64,000 bases of DNA from Streptomyces sp. PTY087I2. Lineage in GTDB: Bacteria > Actinomycetota > Actinomycetes > Streptomycetales > Streptomycetaceae. The stretch is from positions 62,001-126,000 of the forward strand of contig NZ_LZRD01000011.1 of NCBI RefSeq assembly GCF_001687325.1, given 5' to 3'. The notes under the pieces are model-generated. The model worked only from the letters and a program-made list of their open reading frames with translations, made no database searches and was not told where the DNA came from. This document shows, piece after piece, positions 16,995-25,948 of the stretch (its first letter is position 1; every line of letters begins with the position of its first letter). Both the position numbers and the translations under genes were made by a program.

Positions 16995-17456
16995 TCAGAA
17001 GTAGTAGCGGGACACCGACTCCGCGACGCAGGCCGGCTTCTCGCCGCCCTCGCGCTCGACGGTGACGACCGCCGTGACCTGCACGCCGCCGCCCACCTCC
17101 GTGACCTCCCGGAGCACCGCCGTGGCCCGCAGCCGCGAGCCGACCGGGACGGTCGAGGGGAAACGGACCTTGTTGGTCCCGTAGTTGATGCCCATCTTCA
17201 TGCCGTCGACCCGCATCACCTGCGGTACCAGCGCGGGCAGCAGCGAAAGTGTCAGATAGCCGTGCGCGATGGTCGTGCCGAACGGCCCGTCCTTCGCCCG
17301 CTCCGGGTCCACGTGGATCCACTGGTGGTCGCCGGTCGCCTCGGCGAACTGGTCGATCCTCTTCTGTTCGATCTCCAGCCAGTCGCTGTGTCCCAGCTGC
17401 TCGCCCACTCCGTCCCGCAGCTCCTGCGCGGACGTGAAGATCCTCGGCTCTGCCAT
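16995..17456 (-). CDS. MaoC-family (R)-specific enoyl-CoA hydratase / dehydratase
   Basis: A 153-residue single hot-dog domain protein. The active-site Asp/His pair is in FAEATGDHQWIHVDPERA (about residues 36-53), followed by FGTTIAHGYLTLSLLP. It would hydrate an enoyl-CoA to a 3-hydroxyacyl-CoA. The ATG 17456 is chosen since upstream translation is not conserved-looking. On its strand a good promoter is visible: TTGACA (17546-17541), a 17-bp spacer, GATGCT, and then the 16-bp operator over the expected transcription start. Confidence 0.92.
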   Translation of the reverse strand: MAEPRIFTSAQELRDGVGEQLGHSDWLEIEQKRIDQFAEATGDHQWIHVDPERAKDGPFGTTIAHGYLTLSLLPALVPQVMRVDGMKMGINYGTNKVRFPSTVPVGSRLRATAVLREVTEVGGGVQVTAVVTVEREGGEKPACVAESVSRYYF

Positions 17457-17503
17457 GTTCCCGGTCCCTGCCTTCCGGCTCGACGCACCATCCGGCGCGA
17501 TGT

Positions 17504-17546
17504 CTAAGCGCTTGCTCAGCATCGTTGGGCGGCACGTTCCTGTCAA
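17504..17546 (-). promoter_or_regulatory. promoter and operator of the MaoC gene
   Basis: On the minus strand TTGACA (17546-17541) and GATGCT (17523-17518) are 17 bp apart. The repeat CTGAGCAAGCGCTTAG (17519-17504) covers the expected start point. The operator is base-for-base the same as 16283-16298. Confidence 0.7.
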
Positions 17547-17569
17547 CGACATGGCAGTAGGTTTGAGGG

Positions 17570-18049
17570 GTGCCCCAGATCCCACAGACACTCCACGAAC
17601 TCTCGGTCGGCCAGCTCTCGGCGCGCAGTGGCGCAGCCGTCTCGGCCCTGCACTTCTACGAGTCCAAGGGCCTGATCACCAGCAGCCGCACCAGCGGCAA
17701 CCAGCGCCGGTACTCGCGTGACGCGCTGCGCCGGGTCGCCTTCGTCCGGGCGGCGCAGCGTGTGGGCATCCCGCTGGCCACGATCCGGGACGCCCTCGCC
17801 GAACTGCCCGACGAGCGCACGCCGAACCGCGAGGACTGGGCCCGTCTCTCCGAGGCCTGGCGCAAGGAACTGGACGATCGCATCGGGCAGTTGCACCGCC
17901 TGCGCGACCATCTGACCGACTGCATCGGGTGCGGCTGTCTGTCGCTGGAGACCTGTGTGCTGTCCAATCCCGACGACATCAGCGGTGAGCGGATCACCGG
18001 TTCCCGTCTGATGCCCGAGCGCAAGCCGCCGACCGAAGACCCCGCTTAG
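17570..18049 (+). CDS. soxR: redox-sensitive MerR-type regulator SoxR
   Basis: A 159-residue homodimeric activator carrying a [2Fe-2S] cluster. The MerR helix-turn-helix is at residues 11-55 ([20 protein letters not shown]). The cluster cysteines are Cys118, Cys121, Cys123 and Cys129 in [12 protein letters not shown], which is diagnostic. In Streptomyces SoxR responds to redox-active compounds rather than acting as the enteric superoxide response. The GTG start is 6 bases after TAGGTT (17558-17563), so the mRNA may be leaderless. I found no full SoxR box in this window. Confidence 0.95.
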   Translation: MPQIPQTLHELSVGQLSARSGAAVSALHFYESKGLITSSRTSGNQRRYSRDALRRVAFVRAAQRVGIPLATIRDALAELPDERTPNREDWARLSEAWRKELDDRIGQLHRLRDHLTDCIGCGCLSLETCVLSNPDDISGERITGSRLMPERKPPTEDPA

Positions 18050-18078
18050 TACCGAACGCGGTTCTTGGCCACGTCACG

Positions 18079-18696
18079 TCACGCGGCGGCCACCGCGGCG
18101 GGCCTCCGATGCCGTGGCAGCCGGGACCGGGCCAGCGTGCGGTCGGTCAGGGCGGGCTGCGGCACCGCGATCCCGCAGCCCGTGCACACCGGCCCTGCCC
18201 ACGGCTCCTCGCCGCGCTCCTGCCGCCACTCGATGCCGGTGCCCGCACAGACCGGGCAGGCCGAGCCGGGGCCGGCGCCGAGGGCCGCGATCAGCCGGCG
18301 CAGGACCTCCGCGAGCGGCTCCGTGGGATGGACCTCGGGGTCGGTGCAGCGGGCCACCCCGTGACCGCCCCAGGTGCGCCGGTGCCAGTCGTCGAACGCG
18401 CCGGGCCGCCGCAGCCCCGCGTGCTTCTCGCGCCGCCGCCGCTCCGCGAATCCCGCCTCGTACGCGAGCCAGACGGCCCGCGCCTCCTCCAGCTCGTCCA
18501 GCGCGCGCATCAGGCGCACCGGATCGGGCGCCCGGTCCTCGGGATCGATCCCGTGCCGGGCGCACAGATGGTCCCAGGTCGCCCGGTGCCCGTACGGGGC
18601 GAACCTCTCCAAACACTTCCGCAGCGAATACCGCCGCAGGGCCAGATCACCCCGCGGATCTCGGACCTGTCTCGCAAGACTCCGGAAACCGGCCAT
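18079..18696 (-). CDS. conserved hypothetical protein with two CxxC pairs
   Basis: A 205-residue soluble protein. The N-terminal half is basic and helical (RYSLRKCLERFAPYGHRATW; LEEARAVWLAYEAGFAERRR). The C-terminal part has CPVC (147-150) and CTGCG (171-175), likely one zinc ribbon like those of DnaJ-type proteins. I do not recognise the family. It converges with soxR. A second frame on the same strand is open over the same stretch but lacks start context. Confidence 0.65.
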   Translation of the reverse strand: MAGFRSLARQVRDPRGDLALRRYSLRKCLERFAPYGHRATWDHLCARHGIDPEDRAPDPVRLMRALDELEEARAVWLAYEAGFAERRRREKHAGLRRPGAFDDWHRRTWGGHGVARCTDPEVHPTEPLAEVLRRLIAALGAGPGSACPVCAGTGIEWRQERGEEPWAGPVCTGCGIAVPQPALTDRTLARSRLPRHRRPAAVAAA

Positions 18697-18930
18697 GACA
18701 CCGCCACCTCCGTCGCTCGTCCTTGGACGTCATGGAATGGACGTACGCCTGCCCGTTTCGGCTCCATCGAAAGATGAAATCCGCCCATTGGCCGAGAATC
18801 CCCATGTGGGGCGGGGTGCCACGGGCGGAAGCGGAGCGGCGCACGGACGGGTGGTGCGAGGGCGCGCGGTCCTTGCGCCGGTGGTGAAATCCCCTGGCGC
18901 CGGCACGAGCCCGTGAGGTTGGGTTCCCCC

Positions 18931-19413
18931 ATGACAACAGCTCGACCGCGCCTGGAAAAGATCACCGCCGACAACGTGCTCGACGCCTGTCGGCTGGAAG
19001 TCGCACCCGAGCAGCGAAAGTTCGTCTCCCCGGTCGCGCAGTCCCTGGCCGAGGCCTATGTGCATCCTGTCGCCTGGCCCCGGCTGATCTGTGACGGTGA
19101 GCGTGCCGTCGGTTTCGTGATGGCGTACTTCGACCTGCCGTTCGACTTCGACTCCGAGGTGCCGGACGCCCCGAACCGTTCCGGACTCTGGCGACTCGCG
19201 GTTGCCGCGGGTGAGCAGGGCCGGGGCTACGGGCGGTTCGCCGTCGGCGCGGTCAACGAGGAGATCCGGCGGCGTGGCGGGACAGTGTCGACCGTGACCT
19301 GGAAGCCCGGCGAGGGCGGTCCCGAGGAGTTCTACCTCGGGCTCGGCTACCGCAAGCGGGGCCTCACCGACGACGGCGAGTACCTCGGCGACATGGACCT
19401 CACGGCAGCCTGA
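18931..19413 (+). CDS. GNAT-family N-acetyltransferase
   Basis: A 160-residue acetyl-CoA-dependent transferase. The acetyl-CoA loop is EQGRGYGRFAV, preceded by the strand LWRLAVAAG, and it ends with FYLGLGYRKRG, typical of motif B. The fold resembles spermidine/spermine N-acetyltransferases of Gram-positives. The ATG 18931 follows GAGG; a GTG at 18913 is an alternative. The substrate is unknown. It stops 13 bp from the convergent muramidase gene. Confidence 0.9.
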   Translation: MTTARPRLEKITADNVLDACRLEVAPEQRKFVSPVAQSLAEAYVHPVAWPRLICDGERAVGFVMAYFDLPFDFDSEVPDAPNRSGLWRLAVAAGEQGRGYGRFAVGAVNEEIRRRGGTVSTVTWKPGEGGPEEFYLGLGYRKRGLTDDGEYLGDMDLTAA

Positions 19414-19426
19414 CCCGGCAGAGGCC

Positions 19427-20710
19427 CTACCCTCCGTACCGCAGATACCTCCGCCGCTTCGCCCGGAACGCCGTCAGGTCCCGCTGCCATGCCCGTACCA
19501 CCGCGTCCGTGTCCGCGCCCGCGTCGATCATCGTGCGGACCCGGGTGTTCCCGGTGAGTTTGTCGATCCAGTTGTCCGGGCGCCAGGCGAAGTCGCTCCA
19601 GGTCTGCTTCGCCGTCACCAGCAGGGCGATTCCGGTGCGGACCGGGTCGAAGGTCTCCCGGTCCTGGACGTGGAGCTGGACCCCGCCCACTGTCTTGCCC
19701 TGGAACTTGGAGAACGTCGGCGCGAAGTACGCCTCGCGGAAGGCGACCCCCGGCAGCTCCAGCGCGTTCGCCGCGGCCGCCCAGCGGTGGTCGATGCCCT
19801 CGGCGCCGAGGAGTTCGAAGGGGCGCGTGGTGCCCCGGCCCTCGGAGAGGTTCGTGCCCTCGAACAGGCAGGTGCCGGAGTAGACGAGCGCCGTCTCCGG
19901 CGTCGGCATGTTCGGGCTCGGCGGCACCCACGGCAGGCCGGTGGCGTCGAAGAAGTCCGAGCGCCGCCACCCCGACATCGTCACCACGTCCAGCCGCACC
20001 GGATTCTCGTGCAGGAACTCCGCGTTGAAGAACAGCGCCAGCTCCGCCACCGTCATCCCGTGCGCCTGGGCGATCTCCCGGCGGCCGACGAACGTCGCGA
20101 ACGCCGGGTCCAGCACCGGGCCCAGCGCCTCCCGCCCGGTCACCGGGTTCGGCCGGTCCAGTACGACGAGCCGCTTGCCCGCGAGCGCCGCCGCCTCCAT
20201 GCAGTCGTACAGCGTCCAGATGTACGTGTAGAAGCGGGCGCCCGCGTCCTGGATGTCGAACACGACCGTGTCCACGCCCGACGCCGTGAAGATGTCCGCG
20301 AGGTCCTGCCCGCTCTTGAGGTACGTGTCGTACACCGGCAGCCCGGTCGCCGGATCGTCGTAACGCCCCTCGGAGCCGCCCGCCTGCGCCGTTCCCCGGA
20401 ACCCGTGCTCGGGGCCGAACACGGCGGTCAGGTTCACCCGGTCGTCCGGGTGCATCACATCGACGATGTGCCGGACGTCGGCGGTGATCCCGGTCGGGTT
20501 GGTGACGACCCCGACCTTCTGACCTCGCAGCAGCCGGTAGCCGTCGGCCGCCAGCCGGTCGAAGCCGGTACGCACCCGGCCGCGTCCCTTCCCGTGGCCG
20601 CGCCCGGAGGCGGCGGACGCGGCGGATGCGGCACCCGTGCCGGCCGCCGTCGCCGCGAGCGCCCCCATCGCGCCTCCCGCGGCCAGCACACCACGTCGGG
20701 ACAGGCTCAT
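19427..20710 (-). CDS. namZ: NamZ-type exo-beta-N-acetylmuramidase (DUF1343), Tat-exported
   Basis: A 427-residue protein. MSLSRRGVLAAGG and the following Ala-rich stretch to about residue 40 form a twin-arginine signal ending near AASAAS. The body is a full DUF1343 domain with GVVTNPTG, FGPEHGFRG, VFDIQDAGARFYTY, LDRPNPV and EGTNLSEGRGTTRPF. Family members such as Bacillus NamZ release terminal MurNAc from peptidoglycan fragments, so a role in cell-wall recycling outside the membrane is expected. The start at 20710 places the twin arginines near the N terminus. No MurNAc uptake genes are adjacent. Confidence 0.9.
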   Translation of the reverse strand: MSLSRRGVLAAGGAMGALAATAAGTGAASAASAASGRGHGKGRGRVRTGFDRLAADGYRLLRGQKVGVVTNPTGITADVRHIVDVMHPDDRVNLTAVFGPEHGFRGTAQAGGSEGRYDDPATGLPVYDTYLKSGQDLADIFTASGVDTVVFDIQDAGARFYTYIWTLYDCMEAAALAGKRLVVLDRPNPVTGREALGPVLDPAFATFVGRREIAQAHGMTVAELALFFNAEFLHENPVRLDVVTMSGWRRSDFFDATGLPWVPPSPNMPTPETALVYSGTCLFEGTNLSEGRGTTRPFELLGAEGIDHRWAAAANALELPGVAFREAYFAPTFSKFQGKTVGGVQLHVQDRETFDPVRTGIALLVTAKQTWSDFAWRPDNWIDKLTGNTRVRTMIDAGADTDAVVRAWQRDLTAFRAKRRRYLRYGG

Positions 20711-20842
20711 TCCGCTACCTCCATGATCGCGCCGACTGTCATGGCCACGCACGCTAGCGCGGGCCGGGGCCGCGCGGAACGACCTGGGCCGCGCCGATTC
20801 CCCGAGCCGCCCCGCGCGCTCCTCCCGGACCCTTCCCGATCA

Positions 20843-20862
20843 CATACCGACCGGTTAGTCTG
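20843..20862. promoter_or_regulatory. operator CATACCGACC-GGTTAGTCTG upstream of the SDR/ligase/TetR operon
   Basis: The left half is perfect and the right half matches the palindromic consensus at 7 of 10 positions. It ends 27 bp before the SDR start, in the expected promoter region. The closest relative in the window is 28233-28252. The TetR encoded third in this operon is the obvious binder. Confidence 0.65.
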
Positions 20863-20889
20863 CCGGTGCAGCCGGAACGGAGAGGCGGG

Positions 20890-21663
20890 ATGACGATGGG
20901 TACGGTGCAGGGCGCCGGCGTGGTGGTCACGGGGGCCGGAGGCGGCATCGGCGCCGCTCTGGCCCGCAGGTTCGCCGCCGGAGGGGCGCGGGTCGTCGTC
21001 AACGACCTCGACCTCGCGCGGATCGAACCGCTCGCCAAGGAGATCGGCGGCATCGCCGTCGCCGGGGACGCCTCGGGGATCGTGGACGCGGCCCGGGAAG
21101 CGCTGGACGGCACGGTCGACGTCTACTGCGCCAACGCCGGTCTGGCCTCGCCCGGTGACGCGTTCGCCGACGAGGACGTCTGGGCCGCCGCCTGGGACGT
21201 CAATGTGATGGCCCACGTCCGCGCGGCCAGGGCCCTTCTGCCGGACTGGCTGGAGCGCGGCAGCGGGCGGTTCGTCACCACCGCCTCCGCCGCCGGGCTG
21301 CTGACGATGATCGGCGCGGCCCCGTACAGCGTCACCAAGCACGGGGCGGTGGCCTTCGCCGAGTGGCTGTCGCTCACCTACCGCCACCGCGGGATCAAGG
21401 TCCACGCGATCTGCCCGCAGGGCGTGCGCACCGACATGCTGACCGCCGCCGGTTCGGCCGGTGAGCTGGTCCTCGCCCCCGGCGCCATCGAGCCGGACGC
21501 CGTCGCCGACGCCCTCTTCGAGGCGATGGACGCCGACCGCTTCCTGGTGCTGCCGCACCCCGAGGTGGCCGGGTACTACCAGGCCCGCGCCGCCGATCCC
21601 GACCGGTGGATGCGCGGGATGAACCGGCTCCAGCAGCAGTGGGAGGAGGGGAGCGAAGCATGA
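20890..21663 (+). CDS. short-chain dehydrogenase/reductase
   Basis: A 257-residue NAD(P)-dependent oxidoreductase. The cofactor loop is VTGAGGGIGAALARRF, the second motif is CANAG, and the catalytic Ser/Tyr/Lys are in TTASAAGLL and YSVTKHG. It acts on a hydroxy or keto group, probably of an acyl-CoA given the downstream ligase. GGAGAGG lies 4 bp before ATG 20890 and 10 bp before ATG 20896, so the exact start is open. Its stop overlaps the ligase start (ATGA, 21660-21663). Confidence 0.93.
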   Translation: MTMGTVQGAGVVVTGAGGGIGAALARRFAAGGARVVVNDLDLARIEPLAKEIGGIAVAGDASGIVDAAREALDGTVDVYCANAGLASPGDAFADEDVWAAAWDVNVMAHVRAARALLPDWLERGSGRFVTTASAAGLLTMIGAAPYSVTKHGAVAFAEWLSLTYRHRGIKVHAICPQGVRTDMLTAAGSAGELVLAPGAIEPDAVADALFEAMDADRFLVLPHPEVAGYYQARAADPDRWMRGMNRLQQQWEEGSEA

Positions 21664-23423
21664 GCGACCCCACGGCCCCGGGCTCCGGCACCGCCCGGCC
21701 CACCGGCGCCGCGCCTTCCGGAGCCACGCCCCCCGGCGCCCCGGCCCCCGGCGCCCCCGCCGGCTCCATCTACGCCGCCCAGCCCTGGCTCGCCCTGCTC
21801 AGCGAGGTCCAGCGTGCCCCCGTCACCCCGCCCCCGACCGTCCTCCACGCCTGGCGGGCCGCCGTGGACCGGGCCCCGGACCACCCGGCCCTGGCCTACT
21901 TCGACGGGCGGCTCAGCTACCGGGAGACCGACGAGCTGTCCGACTCCGTGGCCGGGCACCTCGCCGCCCGGGGGCTCGGCCACGGCGACCGGGTCGCGAT
22001 CATGCTCCAGAACAGCCCGCACTTCGTCCTCGCGCTGCTCGGCGCGTGGAAGGCCGGAGCCACCGTCGTACCGCTCAATCCGATGTACAAGGCGGGCGAG
22101 GTCGGCCACGTCCTCGCGGACGCCGGGGTCACCGCGCTGATCTGCTCGGACCGGGCGTGGGAGACGTACCTCCGCGACACCGCGGCGGCCGCCCCGGACC
22201 TCCGTATCGCGCTGACCGCCTGTGAGCTGGACCTCCAGAGCGTGAACGACCCCCGCGTCCTCGGCTTCGAACGGCTCCCGGCCCCCGGCCCCGACGACCT
22301 CGCGGACGACCTGCTGACCGCCGCCCGCGCCGGGCACCCGGCCCCGGCGGACCGCGAACTCACCGCCGCCGACACCGCCCTGATCAGCTACACCTCCGGC
22401 ACCAGCGGCACCCCCAAGGGCGCGATGAACGCCCACGGCAACATCATGGTCAACGCCGAACGCCAGCGCACCGGCCACCCCATCCCCGAGGGCTCCGCCT
22501 ACTTCGCGCTCGCCCCGCTCTTCCACATCACCGGCATGGTCTGCCAGCTCTCCGCCTGCATCGCCAACGCGGGCACCCTCGTCCTCGCATACCGCTTCGA
22601 GGCGGGCGTCGTCCTGGAGGCCTTCGCCGCCCACCGCCCCGCCTACACCGTCGGCCCGGCCACCGCCTTCATGGCGCTGGCCGCGCACCCGGACGTCACC
22701 CCGGACCACTTCGCCTCGTTCCGGGTGATCTCCTCCGGCGGCGCGCCCCTGCCGCCCGCGCTCGTGGAGAAGTTCCGCGCGGGCTTCGGCCCGTACATCC
22801 ACAACGGCTACGGGCTCACCGAGTGCACCGCCCCCTGCGCCTCGGTCCCGCCCGAGCACGAGGCCCCCGTCGACCCGGTCTCCGGCACCCTCTCCGTCGG
22901 CGTCCCCGGGCCCGACACCGTCGTCCGGATCCTCGACGAGGAGGGTCGGGAGGTGCCCTTCGGGGAACAGGGCGAGATCGCGGTGCGCGGCCCCCAGGTC
23001 GTCTCCGGCTACTGGAACCTCCCCGAGGCCACCGCCGCCGCCTTCCCGGACGGCGAGCTGCGCACCGGCGACATCGGGTTCATGGACGCGGCGGGCTGGC
23101 TGTACGTCGTGGACCGCAAGAAGGACATGATCAACGCCTCCGGGTTCAAGGTGTGGCCCCGCGAGGTGGAGGATGTCCTCTACACCCACCCGGCGGTGCG
23201 GGAGGCGGCCGTCGTCGGCGTGCCCGACGCCTACCGGGGGGAGACCGTCCGGGCGTACGTGAGCCTGCGCCCGGGCGCCTCCGTGGAGCCCGGCGAACTG
23301 GGCGCGTACTGCGAGGAACGGCTCGCCGCGTACAAGTATCCGCGCGAGGTGGAGATCCTGACCGAGCTGCCGAAGACGGCGAGTGGGAAGATCCTCAGGC
23401 GGGAACTGCGTTCCCTCCGTTAG
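21660..23423 (+). CDS. acyl-CoA ligase (AMP-forming)
   Basis: A 587-residue ANL-superfamily enzyme that adenylates a carboxylic acid and transfers it to CoA. The first 35 residues are Pro/Gly/Ala-rich. Motifs in order: YTSGTSGTPKG (about 243-253), NGYGLTE, GWLYVVDRKKDMINASGFKV (about 480-499), and PKTASGKILRRELR (570-583) with the catalytic Lys. It is translationally coupled to the SDR and followed by a TetR gene 49 bp later. A fatty or hydroxylated acid substrate is inferred. It is the only dedicated acyl-CoA activation enzyme in the window. Confidence 0.95.
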   Translation: MSDPTAPGSGTARPTGAAPSGATPPGAPAPGAPAGSIYAAQPWLALLSEVQRAPVTPPPTVLHAWRAAVDRAPDHPALAYFDGRLSYRETDELSDSVAGHLAARGLGHGDRVAIMLQNSPHFVLALLGAWKAGATVVPLNPMYKAGEVGHVLADAGVTALICSDRAWETYLRDTAAAAPDLRIALTACELDLQSVNDPRVLGFERLPAPGPDDLADDLLTAARAGHPAPADRELTAADTALISYTSGTSGTPKGAMNAHGNIMVNAERQRTGHPIPEGSAYFALAPLFHITGMVCQLSACIANAGTLVLAYRFEAGVVLEAFAAHRPAYTVGPATAFMALAAHPDVTPDHFASFRVISSGGAPLPPALVEKFRAGFGPYIHNGYGLTECTAPCASVPPEHEAPVDPVSGTLSVGVPGPDTVVRILDEEGREVPFGEQGEIAVRGPQVVSGYWNLPEATAAAFPDGELRTGDIGFMDAAGWLYVVDRKKDMINASGFKVWPREVEDVLYTHPAVREAAVVGVPDAYRGETVRAYVSLRPGASVEPGELGAYCEERLAAYKYPREVEILTELPKTASGKILRRELRSLR

Positions 23424-23472
23424 AACAGCGTCGAAACAGCACATGCACAGTACGAAAGGAAGGTGGCGGCTC

Positions 23473-24066
23473 ATGGCCAAGGCGACGGACCAGAACGGCA
23501 CTCCCGTCCCCCAGAGGCTGCTGGCCGCCGCCACCCGGCTCTTCGCCGAGCGCGGGTACGACCGCACCTCGGTCCAGGAGATCGTCGAGGCGGCGGGCGT
23601 CACCAAGGGGGCGCTCTACCACTACTTCGGCTCCAAGGAGGACCTGCTCCAGGAGGTCTACGCCCGGGTGCTGCGGCTTCAGCAGGAACGCCTGGACGCC
23701 TTCGCGGACGCCGAGGCCCCCGTCGAGCAGCGGCTCCGTGACGCGGCGGCCGACGTGGTGGTCACGACCATCGACAACCTCGACGACGCCGCGATCTTCT
23801 TCCGCTCCATGCACCACCTGAGCCCCGAGAAGAACAAGCAGGTACGCGTCGAGCGCCGCCGCTACCACGAGCGCTTCCGGGCGCTGATCGAGGAGGGGCA
23901 GAACAGCGGCGTGTTCTCCTCCGCCACCCCCGCCGACCTGGTCGTCGACTACCACTTCGGTTCCGTCCACCACCTCTCCACCTGGTACCGCCCGGACGGC
24001 CCGCTCAGCCGCCAGGAGGTCGCCGACCACCTCGCGGACCTGCTGCTGCGGGCCCTGCGCCCGTAG
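23473..24066 (+). CDS. TetR-family regulator of acyl-CoA metabolism
   Basis: A 197-residue repressor. The helix-turn-helix covers about residues 14-60 (RLLAAATRLFAERGYDRTSV, then GVTKGALYHYFGSKEDLLQEV). The C-terminal domain has FFRSMHHLSPEKNKQVRVER, a form seen in TetR regulators of fatty-acid and sterol CoA degradation. ATG 23473 follows AGGAAGG. It closes the SDR/ligase operon, and the operator at 20843-20862 suggests feedback control. The same palindrome at 28233-28252 extends its reach. Its stop codon adjoins a repeat element (24066-24225). Confidence 0.9.
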   Translation: MAKATDQNGTPVPQRLLAAATRLFAERGYDRTSVQEIVEAAGVTKGALYHYFGSKEDLLQEVYARVLRLQQERLDAFADAEAPVEQRLRDAAADVVVTTIDNLDDAAIFFRSMHHLSPEKNKQVRVERRRYHERFRALIEEGQNSGVFSSATPADLVVDYHFGSVHHLSTWYRPDGPLSRQEVADHLADLLLRALRP

Positions 24067-24225
24067 GGGGTGTCTTGCCGATCATGCCGGGCTCGCGTGC
24101 CCTGGCACCGCACCTCGCCGCGTTGTCGTCACTCGCCATGGCTCCGCCATGACTCCCTCCTCCGCCTTGCGATGCACGGCACCAGACCCCGCTCCCTGAT
24201 CCGGCCTGATCGACAAGACCCCCCC
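24066..24225. mobile_element. 160-bp MITE-like repeat with 25-bp terminal inverted repeats
   Basis: The ends 24066-24090 and 24201-24225 are inverted repeats matching at 22 of 25 positions, each starting with a G run followed by GTCTTG and CGATCA. The interior contains an inverted CATGG-CTCCG-CCATG and no transposase. It abuts the tetR stop codon. I recall similar blocks scattered in Streptomyces genomes. It may be a non-autonomous insertion element and may also terminate the upstream operon. Small open frames through it look like artefacts. Confidence 0.6.
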
Positions 24226-24546
24226 TAGCGCCCGTCCTCCGGCTCCCGCGCCACGGAGCCACCCGGTGGCCCGCTTCGCCGGGCTGGGCGAGTCTGGATG
24301 TATGAGGTATGTCCGGCCCCCTCCGGGGGCGCCAGCGTTCGCGGGGAGAGATCCGTTCGTTAATAGAACGGACCTGTCCGGTTTCCGCTCTTGACGGAGC
24401 ACTGTCATTTCCTTGAGCATCGGTCACGCATTGCGCACCTCTGGGCCGCTTGTCCGGGCCCACGCTCCAGGACCCGGCCGGATCACCGCGCGGCCGGGGA
24501 CCCCCCGCACGTTCCGTCACTCCCCAACGGAATCCGGAGCCCGTGA
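24226..24546. other. spacer upstream of the aminopeptidase
   Basis: About 320 bp without a gene. It holds a 21-bp palindrome at 24352-24372 and TTGACG at 24391-24396 with no clear -10 box. The last 25 bp before the aminopeptidase start, including CGGAATCCGGAGCC, contain a weak ribosome site (GGAG). Confidence 0.6.
24352..24372. promoter_or_regulatory. palindrome TCCGTTC-GTTAATA-GAACGGA
   Basis: The 7-bp arms are perfect around an AT-rich 7-bp centre, which stands out in this GC-rich DNA. It lies 175 bp upstream of the aminopeptidase and could be an operator for it. No second copy was seen in the window. Confidence 0.5.
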
Positions 24547-25881
<1,335 letters not shown>

Positions 25882-25948
25882 CAACAGGTGACGTACGTGG
25901 CTGCGGCCCCCTCCCGACGAGCACCTCGGGAGGGGGCCGCACCCGTTC

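Noticed and set aside
17541..17570. SoxR box upstream of soxR
   Set aside because: Only one half (TTGAGG) is present; no inverted CCTCAA at the right distance.
24082..24520. Small minus-strand genes inside the MITE-like element
   Set aside because: The frames end inside the inverted repeats and have no ribosome site or recognisable product.
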